From Coemansia sp. RSA 922 (Eukaryota; Kickxellomycota; Kickxellomycetes; Kickxellales; Kickxellaceae), in the NCBI GenBank assembly GCA_027577415.1, contig JANBQS010000940.1, positions 1-10,208 on the forward strand: DNA of 10,208 nt, in the 5' to 3' direction. Numbering within the stretch: the first letter of the stretch is position 1; each line of letters opens with the position of its first letter. Of this stretch, positions 1 to 7,188 are shown one piece after another. The notes under the pieces were generated by a model, which did no database searches, had not been told where the DNA came from, and was given only the letters and a program-made list of their open reading frames with translations. Both the position numbers and the translations under genes were made by a program.

Positions 1-57
1 ATATACATAGGCAGTCAACAACACAATATATTGCCTTAATTTAAAGAATTTTTTTTA
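1..57 (-). other. 3' flank of COQ2 with AATATATT element
   Basis: This is the sequence downstream of the COQ2 stop. It is AT-rich and holds AATATATTG (24-32, minus-strand reading) about 26 nt past the stop, a plausible efficiency or poly(A) positioning element. The same nine bases recur downstream of CSN5. The role is inferred. Confidence 0.4.
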
Positions 58-1397
58 CTAGGAAGCCTTGTGGCATAAACCCTTTTCATCATTTCCAACA
101 TTGGAATAGAGGCGGTCATAGGCCATGTCAGCTAGAATGGCACCAAGAACTATACCTCCAAACCAAGTGTTGGACTTGAATGTTTTCCAGCAGCTTGCAG
201 GATTGTGAATGTTGACTTTTCGCAGCTGCCAAATCAAGTGCGCGGATCCTACTCCAAGTACAGTGATATAGAACGGCAACCCCTGTCCATTCATATAGCC
301 AGCAACGCTTAACAAGCCAATTGTCGTAGACGAAAATACAGAAAGGATGGCCTTTGTATTGTCACCAAAGAGCAGAGACGTTGATTTTACTCCGGCAGCA
401 ACGTCATCGCGTTTATCCTGGTGGCCGTAGATTGTGTCGTAAACCAGTGTCCAGGAAACTCCTGCGGCATAGAGTGGCAGAGCAACTGCCCAATTCATCC
501 CACCAGTCACTGCGGTCCAGCCCACCAGGGCACCCCAGTTAAACGCCAAGCCAAGTACCAGCTGAGGCCAATAGGTGATGCGCTTCATAAACGGGTAGAT
601 TGTTACTAGCGGCATGGACCCAAGGCAAAAGGCAATGGTGTAGGGATTAAGCTGGACCAGGACCGCGAGACCCGCAGCTAGCTGGCCCCCCAGGAAGACA
701 AAAGCCTTTGGTCTTGATATCGCTCCAGAGGCAATCGGCCTAGCTCTTGTGCGCTCTACCTAAAATGAAAAGGCACATAGATGATATAGAAGGGTAGCGA
801 CGCATATTAGTGGCGATTCGTGTCTATACAGTAGCTTGGTATACTGAAATATATACCACATCTTACCATTTTATCAAACTTGACATCCCACATGTCATTT
901 ATTGTACACCCGGCACCGCGCATAACAAAGGCACCAGTCCCAAATAGTGCTAGCATATAAGCCATATCCTGTATGGGCATGCCCGAGCTAAACGCAGCCA
1001 TGGAGATGCCCCAAGTGCACGGCCAGTATAGCAGCCAAGTGCCGATCGGCTTGTCTGCCCTAGCAAGATAGAGATACGGGCGCATTCTCTCGGGAAACCT
1101 GTCGATTAGCTGACCATAGCTCACGCCAGAAGCAGGCAGCTGAGGCGTCATCGGCTCTGGATCAGGTTTGCCATCAGTGTCTGGTGCAGTTGAGGCATGT
1201 CTGATACCAGGTTGGGCTAGTAGCAAAGCTTGTCTATATCGAGCGGCATTGTCGGGTGCCAAAAGCCATTGTGAGACGCCAGGCAGGCGTGGCTGTGGCG
1301 CGCGAAGGAGCTGCTGCCCGCGCTGACTGCCTATCTGCCGTCCTGCTTTACTAGCAACTTTCCAGATCGTGCCTGGCGTAAAGAATACTCTCTGCAT
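58..1397 (-). CDS. COQ2: 4-hydroxybenzoate polyprenyltransferase, mitochondrial (Coq2), two exons
   Basis: This enzyme joins the polyprenyl tail to 4-hydroxybenzoate, the first membrane-bound step of ubiquinone synthesis in the mitochondrial inner membrane. The coding parts are complement(58..759, 867..1397), joined in phase 0 to give 410 residues, slightly longer than yeast Coq2. Both prenyl-diphosphate/Mg-binding aspartate motifs of the UbiA family are visible: NDMWDVKFD at residues 167-175, ending exon 1, and YDTIYGHQDKRDD around 284-296 in exon 2. The conserved stretch after the first motif (VERTRARPIASG) starts exon 2, which confirms the splice. Several hydrophobic helices follow. The first 45 residues are rich in Arg, Lys and Gln and lack acidic residues, as expected for a mitochondrial targeting peptide. 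The start is the ATG at 1397; no ATG lies upstream before an in-frame stop. The family call is very secure; the exact cleavage site is unknown. Confidence 0.95.
760..866 (-). other. spliceosomal intron in COQ2 (107 nt)
   Basis: Read on the minus strand, the intron begins GTAAGA right after the ATG codon of Met177 and ends TTTTAG before GTAGAGCGC. A CTAAT element (in CACTAATAT) lies inside as a likely branch site. Removing it restores the uninterrupted UbiA reading frame across the first aspartate motif; reading through would insert unrelated residues and reach a stop. Confidence 0.93.
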
Positions 1398-1566
1398 CGT
1401 CAAGCGAGAGACCCACAAAGACAAATTATATTTTAAAAAAAGTTATAGATAAGGCGAAAGAGAGGCAAGGGGGGCGATCGAGCATGGACAGGGGGGAGTT
1501 TTGGAGTTTGTCTTTGCTTGTGTTTACATTTCGTCTTTCTAAATCTCGTTTATTTATTTTTTTGTA
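1398..1566. promoter_or_regulatory. divergent promoter region of COQ2 and the four-pass membrane protein gene
   Basis: These 169 nt separate two start codons that face away from each other, so they must contain both 5' leaders and both core promoters. The right half (about 1498-1566) is strongly T-rich on the plus strand up to the ATG. No recognised factor site was identified. Confidence 0.5.
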
Positions 1567-2208
1567 ATGGCCGCGTCAGATAAGACCCTCTCTAGTCGGA
1601 ATGCGCATACCAAAAGCGAGCAAAGGCAGCAGCGGAACGAAATTGAAGAGCTCTTGTCTTTGGACCCAAGTAACAACCTGTCACTAGAGCAGCAGTACGA
1701 TGTGCTGACCAATGTTGAGCAAAAGCGAGCACTGCAAAAGCTCGTGCTTCAAAGCGAAGCAGACATTCAGGCGTTTTCCCTTTTTCTAAAGCTCCCAACG
1801 ATGGCTTTGTTGATGCTAAACCTAGTGTTTGCCTACAATTATGCCATGAGTGGTCTGGGGTCTTCTAGCCACTTTGCTGACGCGACGCTGCCGTTTATTA
1901 GCTACGCTATCCATGCCGAGCACCCGATCGTAGCCACTGAACTCTCTGTCGTTACTCTACAGTTCACAATCTACTTGCTCTCGTCGAGACGATGGGACTG
2001 GGTCACACAGGCTGGGCTGAGTGTTTTGCTCATTTTCAGTGTCACACATGCACTCACCTGTCGCAAGAACGGCATAGCTGAGCTGCTGTGGTGGAGCCTG
2101 CCTGCAATGAACCTTGCAGTTGCCAGCTACGCGCAGCTGAATATGAGACGCAGCCAAAGGAACATTGAAAGCTTAGCACAAAGGACGTACAAGTCAAAGG
2201 ATGAATGA
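1567..2208 (+). CDS. predicted four-pass membrane protein, family not recognised
   Basis: I do not recognise this 213-residue protein. Residues 1-70 are hydrophilic, rich in Gln, Glu, Lys and Arg, and look helical (EQQYDVLTNVEQKRALQKLV at about 41-60), so a short coiled coil is possible. Four hydrophobic segments follow at about 72-94, 119-139, 146-164 and 171-191. The tail, 193-213, is basic and charged (RRSQRN, RTYKSK). There is no obvious cleavable signal peptide, and the acidic N-terminus is unlike a mitochondrial presequence, so an endomembrane location is more likely. The ATG lies directly after a T-rich leader and the frame needs no intron. The gene is divergent from COQ2 and convergent with the cytochrome b5 gene, but that says little about its function. 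It is probably a real gene because codon use is even, the frame is long, and it fills the space between neighbours. Confidence 0.8.
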   Translation: MAASDKTLSSRNAHTKSEQRQQRNEIEELLSLDPSNNLSLEQQYDVLTNVEQKRALQKLVLQSEADIQAFSLFLKLPTMALLMLNLVFAYNYAMSGLGSSSHFADATLPFISYAIHAEHPIVATELSVVTLQFTIYLLSSRRWDWVTQAGLSVLLIFSVTHALTCRKNGIAELLWWSLPAMNLAVASYAQLNMRRSQRNIESLAQRTYKSKDE

Positions 2209-2312
2209 GGTGACAGGTGTTGGGACTTAAGTTTGTAGCATAGCATGAAGAATTCTATATATCCGAGTTGCTGCTCTATGTTCGTAGTGCGGAGTGTATA
2301 CGCGTGGCAGTG
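2209..2312. other. shared 3' region of a convergent gene pair
   Basis: Only 104 nt separate the stop codon of the membrane protein gene from that of the cytochrome b5 gene. A TATATAT run at 2256-2262 lies near the midpoint, about 50 nt from either stop, and reads almost the same on both strands. It may act as a poly(A) positioning element for both transcripts; this is inferred. Confidence 0.4.
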
Positions 2313-2756
2313 CTATGTGCTGTCATCGCTGCTCTCGACTGCCTCGGTCTGGCGGCGGCTAGGCCCAGAGCAGAAGCCAATCATGCATGCACGCAGTATA
2401 CTCTCGGCGTTTACCCATGGATGGGTCTCGTTGAACAAGGCAGAGCCGTCCTTGCCAGCCGCACGCATCAGTTCACCCTTGCCGCCCGGATGGTACTCCA
2501 AATAGTGTGTGACGTTGTAGACCTTACCAGCAATGACCATCCAGCAGTCGGTGCGCTTGTTATGTAAGGCAACCTCATCCATTGAGATCAAGCGCAGCTC
2601 GGTGACGCCTCGCAGGTCTTTGCCAGACGCTGAAAGCCGAGCCCAGTCCAGCGGTGAAAAGCCAGGCTTTAGTGCCACCTTCTTACGCGGTCGCTGGTTT
2701 GGGCCTGGCACACTGAGCACCTGTGGACTGTTGGGCATCGGGAAGGTGCCGCCCAT
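2313..2756 (-). CDS. cytochrome b5-domain haem protein, Irc21 / Ncb5or N-terminus type
   Basis: A 147-residue soluble haem-binding protein. The cytochrome b5 fold covers about residues 56-128, with the core HPGG motif at 89-92. His89 and His112 (in ETHPWVN) are the expected two axial haem ligands. Just before it, residues 20-41 hold a proline- and lysine-rich lead-in ending SPLDWARL. This lead-in is typical of the N-terminus of animal Ncb5or (CYB5R4) and of the fungal Irc21 group, and not of microsomal cytochrome b5. There is no C-terminal membrane anchor, so it is not the ER-tethered form, and no flavin reductase domain follows, unlike Ncb5or. The start ATG at 2756 has an in-frame stop 13 codons upstream. 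An upstream exon cannot be fully excluded, but the only GT/AG pair I tested did not keep the frame. Its redox partner is unknown. Confidence 0.88.
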   Translation of the reverse strand: MGGTFPMPNSPQVLSVPGPNQRPRKKVALKPGFSPLDWARLSASGKDLRGVTELRLISMDEVALHNKRTDCWMVIAGKVYNVTHYLEYHPGGKGELMRAAGKDGSALFNETHPWVNAESILRACMIGFCSGPSRRQTEAVESSDDST

Positions 2757-3150
2757 CTCTACACAGGATGGGAAAAGTACTTTAGTTTAGGCCTCTTGCG
2801 GTACAGAGTTCAAGTTGTAAAGCCTGCTAAGTCAAATTGAGAAATATGCATGGGAAAGAAAGGTACCTGAGAACAGAACCGTAGCGTCGCATGACTTTGA
2901 AAGTCTTGGCTTGCAAAGCTCGCCAAGGGATCAATTGTCGATTTGCAGATCACGTCGGAAAATTATTCCAACAGCTTGACCAGACTAGCTGTCTTCCACC
3001 TCTTCTTCTTCAGCTCGCTTTTTTCTTTATATTTATTGCTTACAGATAGACTCACAAGCGGCGGAAAGCCATTGTACTACCAACCTGTCTAGGAAACGAG
3101 TCTGTGAATTAGCTTCTACTAGTGTATCTGCGGGCATTGGTGAACAAAAA
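2757..3150. promoter_or_regulatory. divergent promoter region of the cytochrome b5 gene and RIX7
   Basis: These 394 nt lie between two outward-facing start codons and hold no convincing gene. On the plus strand there is a pyrimidine-rich run (about 2994-3040), a potential acceptor-like TTGCTTACAG (3037-3046) and several short upstream reading frames. The longest of these, 2891-3049, has 52 codons. TCACGTC is at 2950-2956 and TTCCAACA at 2966-2973. No defined factor binding site is claimed. Confidence 0.5.
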
Positions 3151-5778
3151 ATGGTCGGCGGCAACAAGAAACAGCGTGTTAGCAGCCTCTCAGACGATCT
3201 CGACAAAGTGACTAAACGCTTGCTTTGCGGCTATGCTGATAAGCAAAGAGCAGGCAATGGCGGTGAAGCGGTTGTGTTTCCTACCTCGGCAGTGCTAGTG
3301 GAGTACGTACGAAAGGAAAACATCCATTTAAAGCGAAAGAGCGTGTCTCAGCTCGAGCAAAGCATCGAGCGTGTATTGCCAAAGCTTTCTCAGCAGCGGG
3401 AGCAGGAATCGCTTACTTCCGCGTCGACTCCTGTACCGTCTTCGGGAACAACCTATGCTCAAAGCAGCGATGAAGAGCCCGACTTTGACGAATCGATGCA
3501 CTTTGACGGCCTGGAGTCAGTCCCGACGATGGAGGTTAAAGACAACAACGCCATGAATGGGTCGTTGATGCGTCTGTGGGCTGCCAGGACGGATAACGTT
3601 GCTGGCGTCAACGGTACTTCTAGTCCGCTGACTTCCAAAAAGTCGGGTGGCGGCAATGCCACACCGGCTAGAGGCTCAGGCACAGCGACGCCATCAGCGC
3701 AGGATCGCGAGGGACATGAGCTGCCTGCTACATCTGCTAGAGACAGGCGTCGTGCAGTTGACGCCTCGGAGATCAGGACAGACGACGCTGGCAGGGACAA
3801 GGATCGAGATGGCAAAAGAAAAAGGCGCCCCAAGGGCTCTATCGACCATGCAAGATACGCGCCGCCAGAAACGCGCCTTTCTTGCCTCGGGGGAGTGGAC
3901 TCATGTATCGAGGAAGTCTTGGAGCTTATTGTCATGCCGCTGAAGCACCCCGAGATTTACCTCCACACGGGCGTACAGCCACCACGCGGTGTTTTATTAC
4001 ACGGCCCACCGGGCTGTGGCAAGACCTTGCTTGCCAACGCCATTGCGGGAGAGGTCGGCGTGCCATTCATTCAGATATCAGCCCCGTCTATTGTCTCTGG
4101 CATGTCTGGCGAGTCGGAAAAGAAGCTGCGCGAAGTGTTTGAAGAAGCCCGGGAGCTTGCACCATGCATTATATTCATTGACGAGATTGACGCCATTACG
4201 CCAAAGCGCGAGAATGCTCAGAGGGAAATGGAACGGCGCATTGTAGCGCAAATGCTGACTTGTATCGATGACCTGTCGTGGGAGAAGACGGACAACAAGC
4301 CCGTGATGCTTATCGGTGCCACTAACCGACCTGACTCGCTCGATCCAGCACTGCGTCGCGCTGGCCGATTCGACAGAGAGATCGCCATGCCTGTGCCAGA
4401 TGAGGCTGCTCGTGAGCAGATTCTTGGCGTAATGTGCGCAAAGTTGCTTCTCTCTGGCGACTTTGACATTAAGGAGCTGGCTAAGCGCACGCCTGGGTAT
4501 GTCGGAGCTGATTTGACTGCGCTAACAACCGCTGCTGGCATGATCGCGGTGAAGCGCATCTTTCATAACCTACAGAATATGACTACGGACGGCGACACCC
4601 TTTCTACAGAACTAGCTGACAAGCTAGCACATGCTGCCGTTGGAAATGGCAGCAGTGGCCTGCACGCAGACTCTATGTGTATTGACGACGACCCTGCGCT
4701 TGACTCCAACTCTGTGCCGTTGGCAACCAGCACGCCCGCGCGCTGGGATGCAAGATCTGCCACGGATAAGCTGCGCACCATTGCCGACTTTTTAAAGTGC
4801 CACCCCGACCCACTGACCCCCGAGGAGCTAGCGCCGCTAGCCATCACTAATGTGGACTTTCTTCAAGCGCTGACAAAAGTGCAGCCCTCAGCCAAGCGCG
4901 AGGGCTTTGCCACTGTCCCTGGAGTTACGTGGGACGATATTGGCGCACTGTCAAAGGTTCGCGAGGAGCTACGCATGGCTGTCGTGGAGCCGATTCGCAA
5001 CCCAGAGGTGTTTGCCCAAGTCGGAATCACTGCTCCAGCCGGTGTCTTGCTGTGGGGTCCGCCGGGGAATGGAAAGACCCTGCTGGCCAAGGCTATTGCT
5101 AACGAGTCGCACACCAACTTTATTAGCGTCAAGGGTGGCGAGCTCATGTCCAAGTATGTAGGTGACAGTGAGCGTGCCGTCAGACAGGTGTTCTCTAGAG
5201 CGCGAGCTTCGAGCCCATGCGTGATCTTTTTCGATGAGCTAGATGCGCTGTGTAGCCGTCGCAGTGGCGAGCAAAGCGAGGCATCGGCCCGGGTGGTAAA
5301 CACGCTCTTGACCGAGATTGACGGAATGGAGTCGCGAAAAAGCGTATATGTTATTGCGGCTACCAACCGGCCTGACATTATCGACCCCGCTATGCTGCGC
5401 CCTGGTCGTCTGGACAAGCTTTTGTTTGTCGAGCTGCCCACACCTGGCGAGAGAGCCGACATCTTGCGCACACTTTCCAAGCGGACGCCACTTGCCGACG
5501 ATGTGTGCTTGGACACGATCGCTGCTCACGAGCGGTGTAACGGATTCAGTGGTGCTGACCTTGCTGGCCTGATCCGTGAGGCGTCAGTGGCAGCGCTGCG
5601 CTCGGTCTTCTTTGGTAAAAGCTCGGACGCAACTGAGGCTGCGGAGTGTGCATCAGCAAAACCGAGTATCGTAGTCACCATGGAGCACTTTAGCGATGCT
5701 CTCCTTCGCACTTCGCCCTCAGTGTCTGCAACAGATATGAGGCGGTACGAGTCCTTGCGCAAGCTGTATGGCAACTAG
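3151..5778 (+). CDS. RIX7: Rix7/NVL tandem AAA-ATPase of 60S ribosome biogenesis
   Basis: This nucleolar type II AAA-ATPase strips assembly factors from pre-60S ribosomal particles. The 875-residue protein has the family layout. An N-terminal helical domain spans about 14-80. A disordered region follows, with an acidic patch (DEEPDFDE, 107-114) and a strong basic nuclear-localisation stretch (KRKRRPKG, 222-229). The first AAA domain, about 240-475, has Walker A GPPGCGKT at 285-292, Walker B IIFIDE at 340-345, and ATNRPD at 390-395. A linker leads to the second AAA domain, about 585-825, with Walker A GPPGNGKT at 636-643, Walker B VIFFDE at 691-696, and the pore-loop region KYVGDSE at 668-674. 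Both Walker B motifs keep the catalytic Glu. The D1 pore segment GMSGESE and the D2 LRPGRLDK box are typical of NVL/Rix7 rather than Cdc48. The ATG has A at -3. No intron is needed. Confidence 0.96.
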   Translation: MVGGNKKQRVSSLSDDLDKVTKRLLCGYADKQRAGNGGEAVVFPTSAVLVEYVRKENIHLKRKSVSQLEQSIERVLPKLSQQREQESLTSASTPVPSSGTTYAQSSDEEPDFDESMHFDGLESVPTMEVKDNNAMNGSLMRLWAARTDNVAGVNGTSSPLTSKKSGGGNATPARGSGTATPSAQDREGHELPATSARDRRRAVDASEIRTDDAGRDKDRDGKRKRRPKGSIDHARYAPPETRLSCLGGVDSCIEEVLELIVMPLKHPEIYLHTGVQPPRGVLLHGPPGCGKTLLANAIAGEVGVPFIQISAPSIVSGMSGESEKKLREVFEEARELAPCIIFIDEIDAITPKRENAQREMERRIVAQMLTCIDDLSWEKTDNKPVMLIGATNRPDSLDPALRRAGRFDREIAMPVPDEAAREQILGVMCAKLLLSGDFDIKELAKRTPGYVGADLTALTTAAGMIAVKRIFHNLQNMTTDGDTLSTELADKLAHAAVGNGSSGLHADSMCIDDDPALDSNSVPLATSTPARWDARSATDKLRTIADFLKCHPDPLTPEELAPLAITNVDFLQALTKVQPSAKREGFATVPGVTWDDIGALSKVREELRMAVVEPIRNPEVFAQVGITAPAGVLLWGPPGNGKTLLAKAIANESHTNFISVKGGELMSKYVGDSERAVRQVFSRARASSPCVIFFDELDALCSRRSGEQSEASARVVNTLLTEIDGMESRKSVYVIAATNRPDIIDPAMLRPGRLDKLLFVELPTPGERADILRTLSKRTPLADDVCLDTIAAHERCNGFSGADLAGLIREASVAALRSVFFGKSSDATEAAECASAKPSIVVTMEHFSDALLRTSPSVSATDMRRYESLRKLYGN

Positions 5779-5889
5779 CCAGGCTGCACTACAAATCCAG
5801 ACTAAAAGACAATATATTCGAATGCCGCCTTCCTATCATAAAGTGTACTACTAGTGTGATCCTTGGAGACTGCGACGAGGCAGTTCCAA
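5779..5889. other. shared 3' region of RIX7 and CSN5 with palindromic AATATATT
   Basis: The two stop codons face each other across 111 nt. AATATATT at 5811-5818 is an exact palindrome, 33 nt past the RIX7 stop and about 72 nt past the CSN5 stop, so it could serve as a poly(A)-site element for both strands. The two transcripts probably overlap at their 3' ends. Function is inferred from position and composition only. Confidence 0.45.
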
Positions 5890-6846
5890 CTACGTGCCTC
5901 CGAAAAGTCTCTTCTTGATCATGTTGGAGGCATAGCCCTGGCTCACCTCCTCAGAAATAGCGTCGCTCTCGCGGATGATCTGGCCAGCCGAAACGTTCTT
6001 TTTGGCGTCCTTGCTAAATATGTTGATCTTCTCGGCCAGCTCTAGCATCTTGAGCGTGGTAAACTCGCCGTTGGTAATCAGGGGCGACTGAGACAGCGTG
6101 CTCACCCAGTGCTTCCGCCACAGCCGCTCCATGAGCCGCTGATCCAACGATGACTTGAAGTATCCAACATCCAATGGATAGTACTTGTCTGCATGCACGC
6201 CAAAGTCCTCGATCTTGTTCAGCGGTACGCTTTGGAACCCATCCGAGTCAGTATCTTGGCTCTTTGCAACTATGTGACCCTCGGGGAATGAGCGGAAGGC
6301 ACCAAGGTCCACCTTTCCAGCAGACATTGTACGCTTTGGGTCAATGACAACAGCCAAGAATGGCTCTTGGAACTTTTGGTTCAGCATTTGCGTTTCGACG
6401 TCGATGCCCGACAGCCAGCAGCCGTAGCCTGGGTGCGAATGGTACCAGCCAATCACAGGTTCCTGCCGCCCAGCTGCTTGGCACTGCTCCAGATATTGGA
6501 CCATGTACTCGTAGCTCTCGTGGTGCGCATTGACGCGTGTTTCGGTACCCTCGACTGGAAGGGCAAAGGCATCGAGAACCACCATTGTTTGACCGACAAC
6601 TTTGCCCAGCATAAGGCCCATTACTTCAATGTCGCCGCCAGAGCGTGCGTGCATTACCATCTTGACTAGCGCAATGGACGAAATTTCCACCTTGCGGTAG
6701 TAGCGGGGATCGGCTCTCCATGGTCTCTGGTCTAGCTGGTCACTCTGGAGCTGGCCGTCGTAACAGTACACCTTCTCATCGCTAGCGCTCAAAGGAACGA
6801 CATTGTTGTCAAGCTCAAACAACTTGAGCGCATCAGCTGCATCCAT
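5890..6846 (-). CDS. CSN5: COP9 signalosome subunit 5, JAMM metalloprotease (Csn5/Rri1)
   Basis: Csn5 is the catalytic subunit of the COP9 signalosome; it removes the ubiquitin-like protein Nedd8/Rub1 from cullins and so resets SCF-type ubiquitin ligases. The 318-residue protein is close in length to human CSN5 (334). The MPN+/JAMM site is intact: Glu74 (in IEVMG), His136 and His138 (YHSHPG) and Asp149 (GID) form the zinc and catalytic set. The offset from human numbering is constant at two residues. The segment GYGCWLSGIDV and the later DPKRTMSAGKVDLGAFRS are hallmarks that separate Csn5 from the proteasomal homologue Rpn11. The C-terminal helical part, about 225-318, is present. The ATG at 6846 is used; a frame-open GTG lies five codons upstream, preceded by a stop, and is not a credible eukaryotic start. 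No intron is present. It is convergent with RIX7 and divergent from SRP40. Confidence 0.96.
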   Translation of the reverse strand: MDAADALKLFELDNNVVPLSASDEKVYCYDGQLQSDQLDQRPWRADPRYYRKVEISSIALVKMVMHARSGGDIEVMGLMLGKVVGQTMVVLDAFALPVEGTETRVNAHHESYEYMVQYLEQCQAAGRQEPVIGWYHSHPGYGCWLSGIDVETQMLNQKFQEPFLAVVIDPKRTMSAGKVDLGAFRSFPEGHIVAKSQDTDSDGFQSVPLNKIEDFGVHADKYYPLDVGYFKSSLDQRLMERLWRKHWVSTLSQSPLITNGEFTTLKMLELAEKINIFSKDAKKNVSAGQIIRESDAISEEVSQGYASNMIKKRLFGGT

Positions 6847-7188
6847 TATTGTTGCTGTCACTAGTTAAATAAGCAAATGGAACGAAAATGGTGACAGGAT
6901 TGAAAAAAGTGCTGGATGAGAGAGATTTGTTGTGTATACTTACGCGTCAAGCCTTTTTTGGTCCGAGCTGGACAAATTACGCAGCACCAGTAACATTGTG
7001 AACCGAGTCGTGAGCCGAGATCATTTCCAACAAAAAAAAAATCTTGCACCAAAGCCGGAATCTTGGTCACGTCTGCAAGTTCCTCTTTTTGGTCTCCAAT
7101 ATCTACTTTATATTAATAAGCGCCTTAACGACTATACACTTTGACTAGACGCAGTCACTCGGCAGAGACTTGAGACATAGACATAGAA
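6847..7188. promoter_or_regulatory. divergent promoter region of CSN5 and SRP40
   Basis: These 342 nt separate two outward-facing genes and contain no credible coding region. Visible items are GATGAG at 6915-6920, a nine-A run at about 7032-7040, TTCCAACA at 7025-7032, TCACGTC at 7067-7073, and an AT-rich TATATTAATAAG near 7109-7120. A small direct repeat (GACATAGACATA) abuts the SRP40 start. GATGAG resembles the PAC core known upstream of yeast ribosome-biogenesis genes, but six bases are too few to claim it. Confidence 0.5.

Noticed and set aside
2759..2873. A possible 5' intron joining an upstream minus-strand ATG (at about 2893) to the cytochrome b5 gene
   Set aside because: GTACCT and TGTGTAG could serve as donor and acceptor, but the junction phase (2 nt plus 2 nt) does not join the upstream ATG in frame with the cytochrome b5 frame. 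The ATG at 2756 is adequate.
3459..3935. A 158-codon minus-strand frame opposite the RIX7 N-terminal region
   Set aside because: It lies wholly within RIX7 coding sequence, has Ser/Leu-rich low-complexity composition, and shows no independent promoter or domain.
4863..5516. A 217-codon minus-strand frame opposite the second AAA domain of RIX7
   Set aside because: The plus strand has unmistakable AAA motifs throughout. The reverse product is rich in Ser, Arg and Pro without a recognisable domain, typical of an antisense shadow in a GC-balanced gene.
6915..6920. GATGAG as a PAC-type ribosome-biogenesis promoter element for SRP40
   Set aside because: Six bases occur often by chance, it is about 270 nt from the SRP40 start and nearer to CSN5, and no matching element was found upstream of RIX7.
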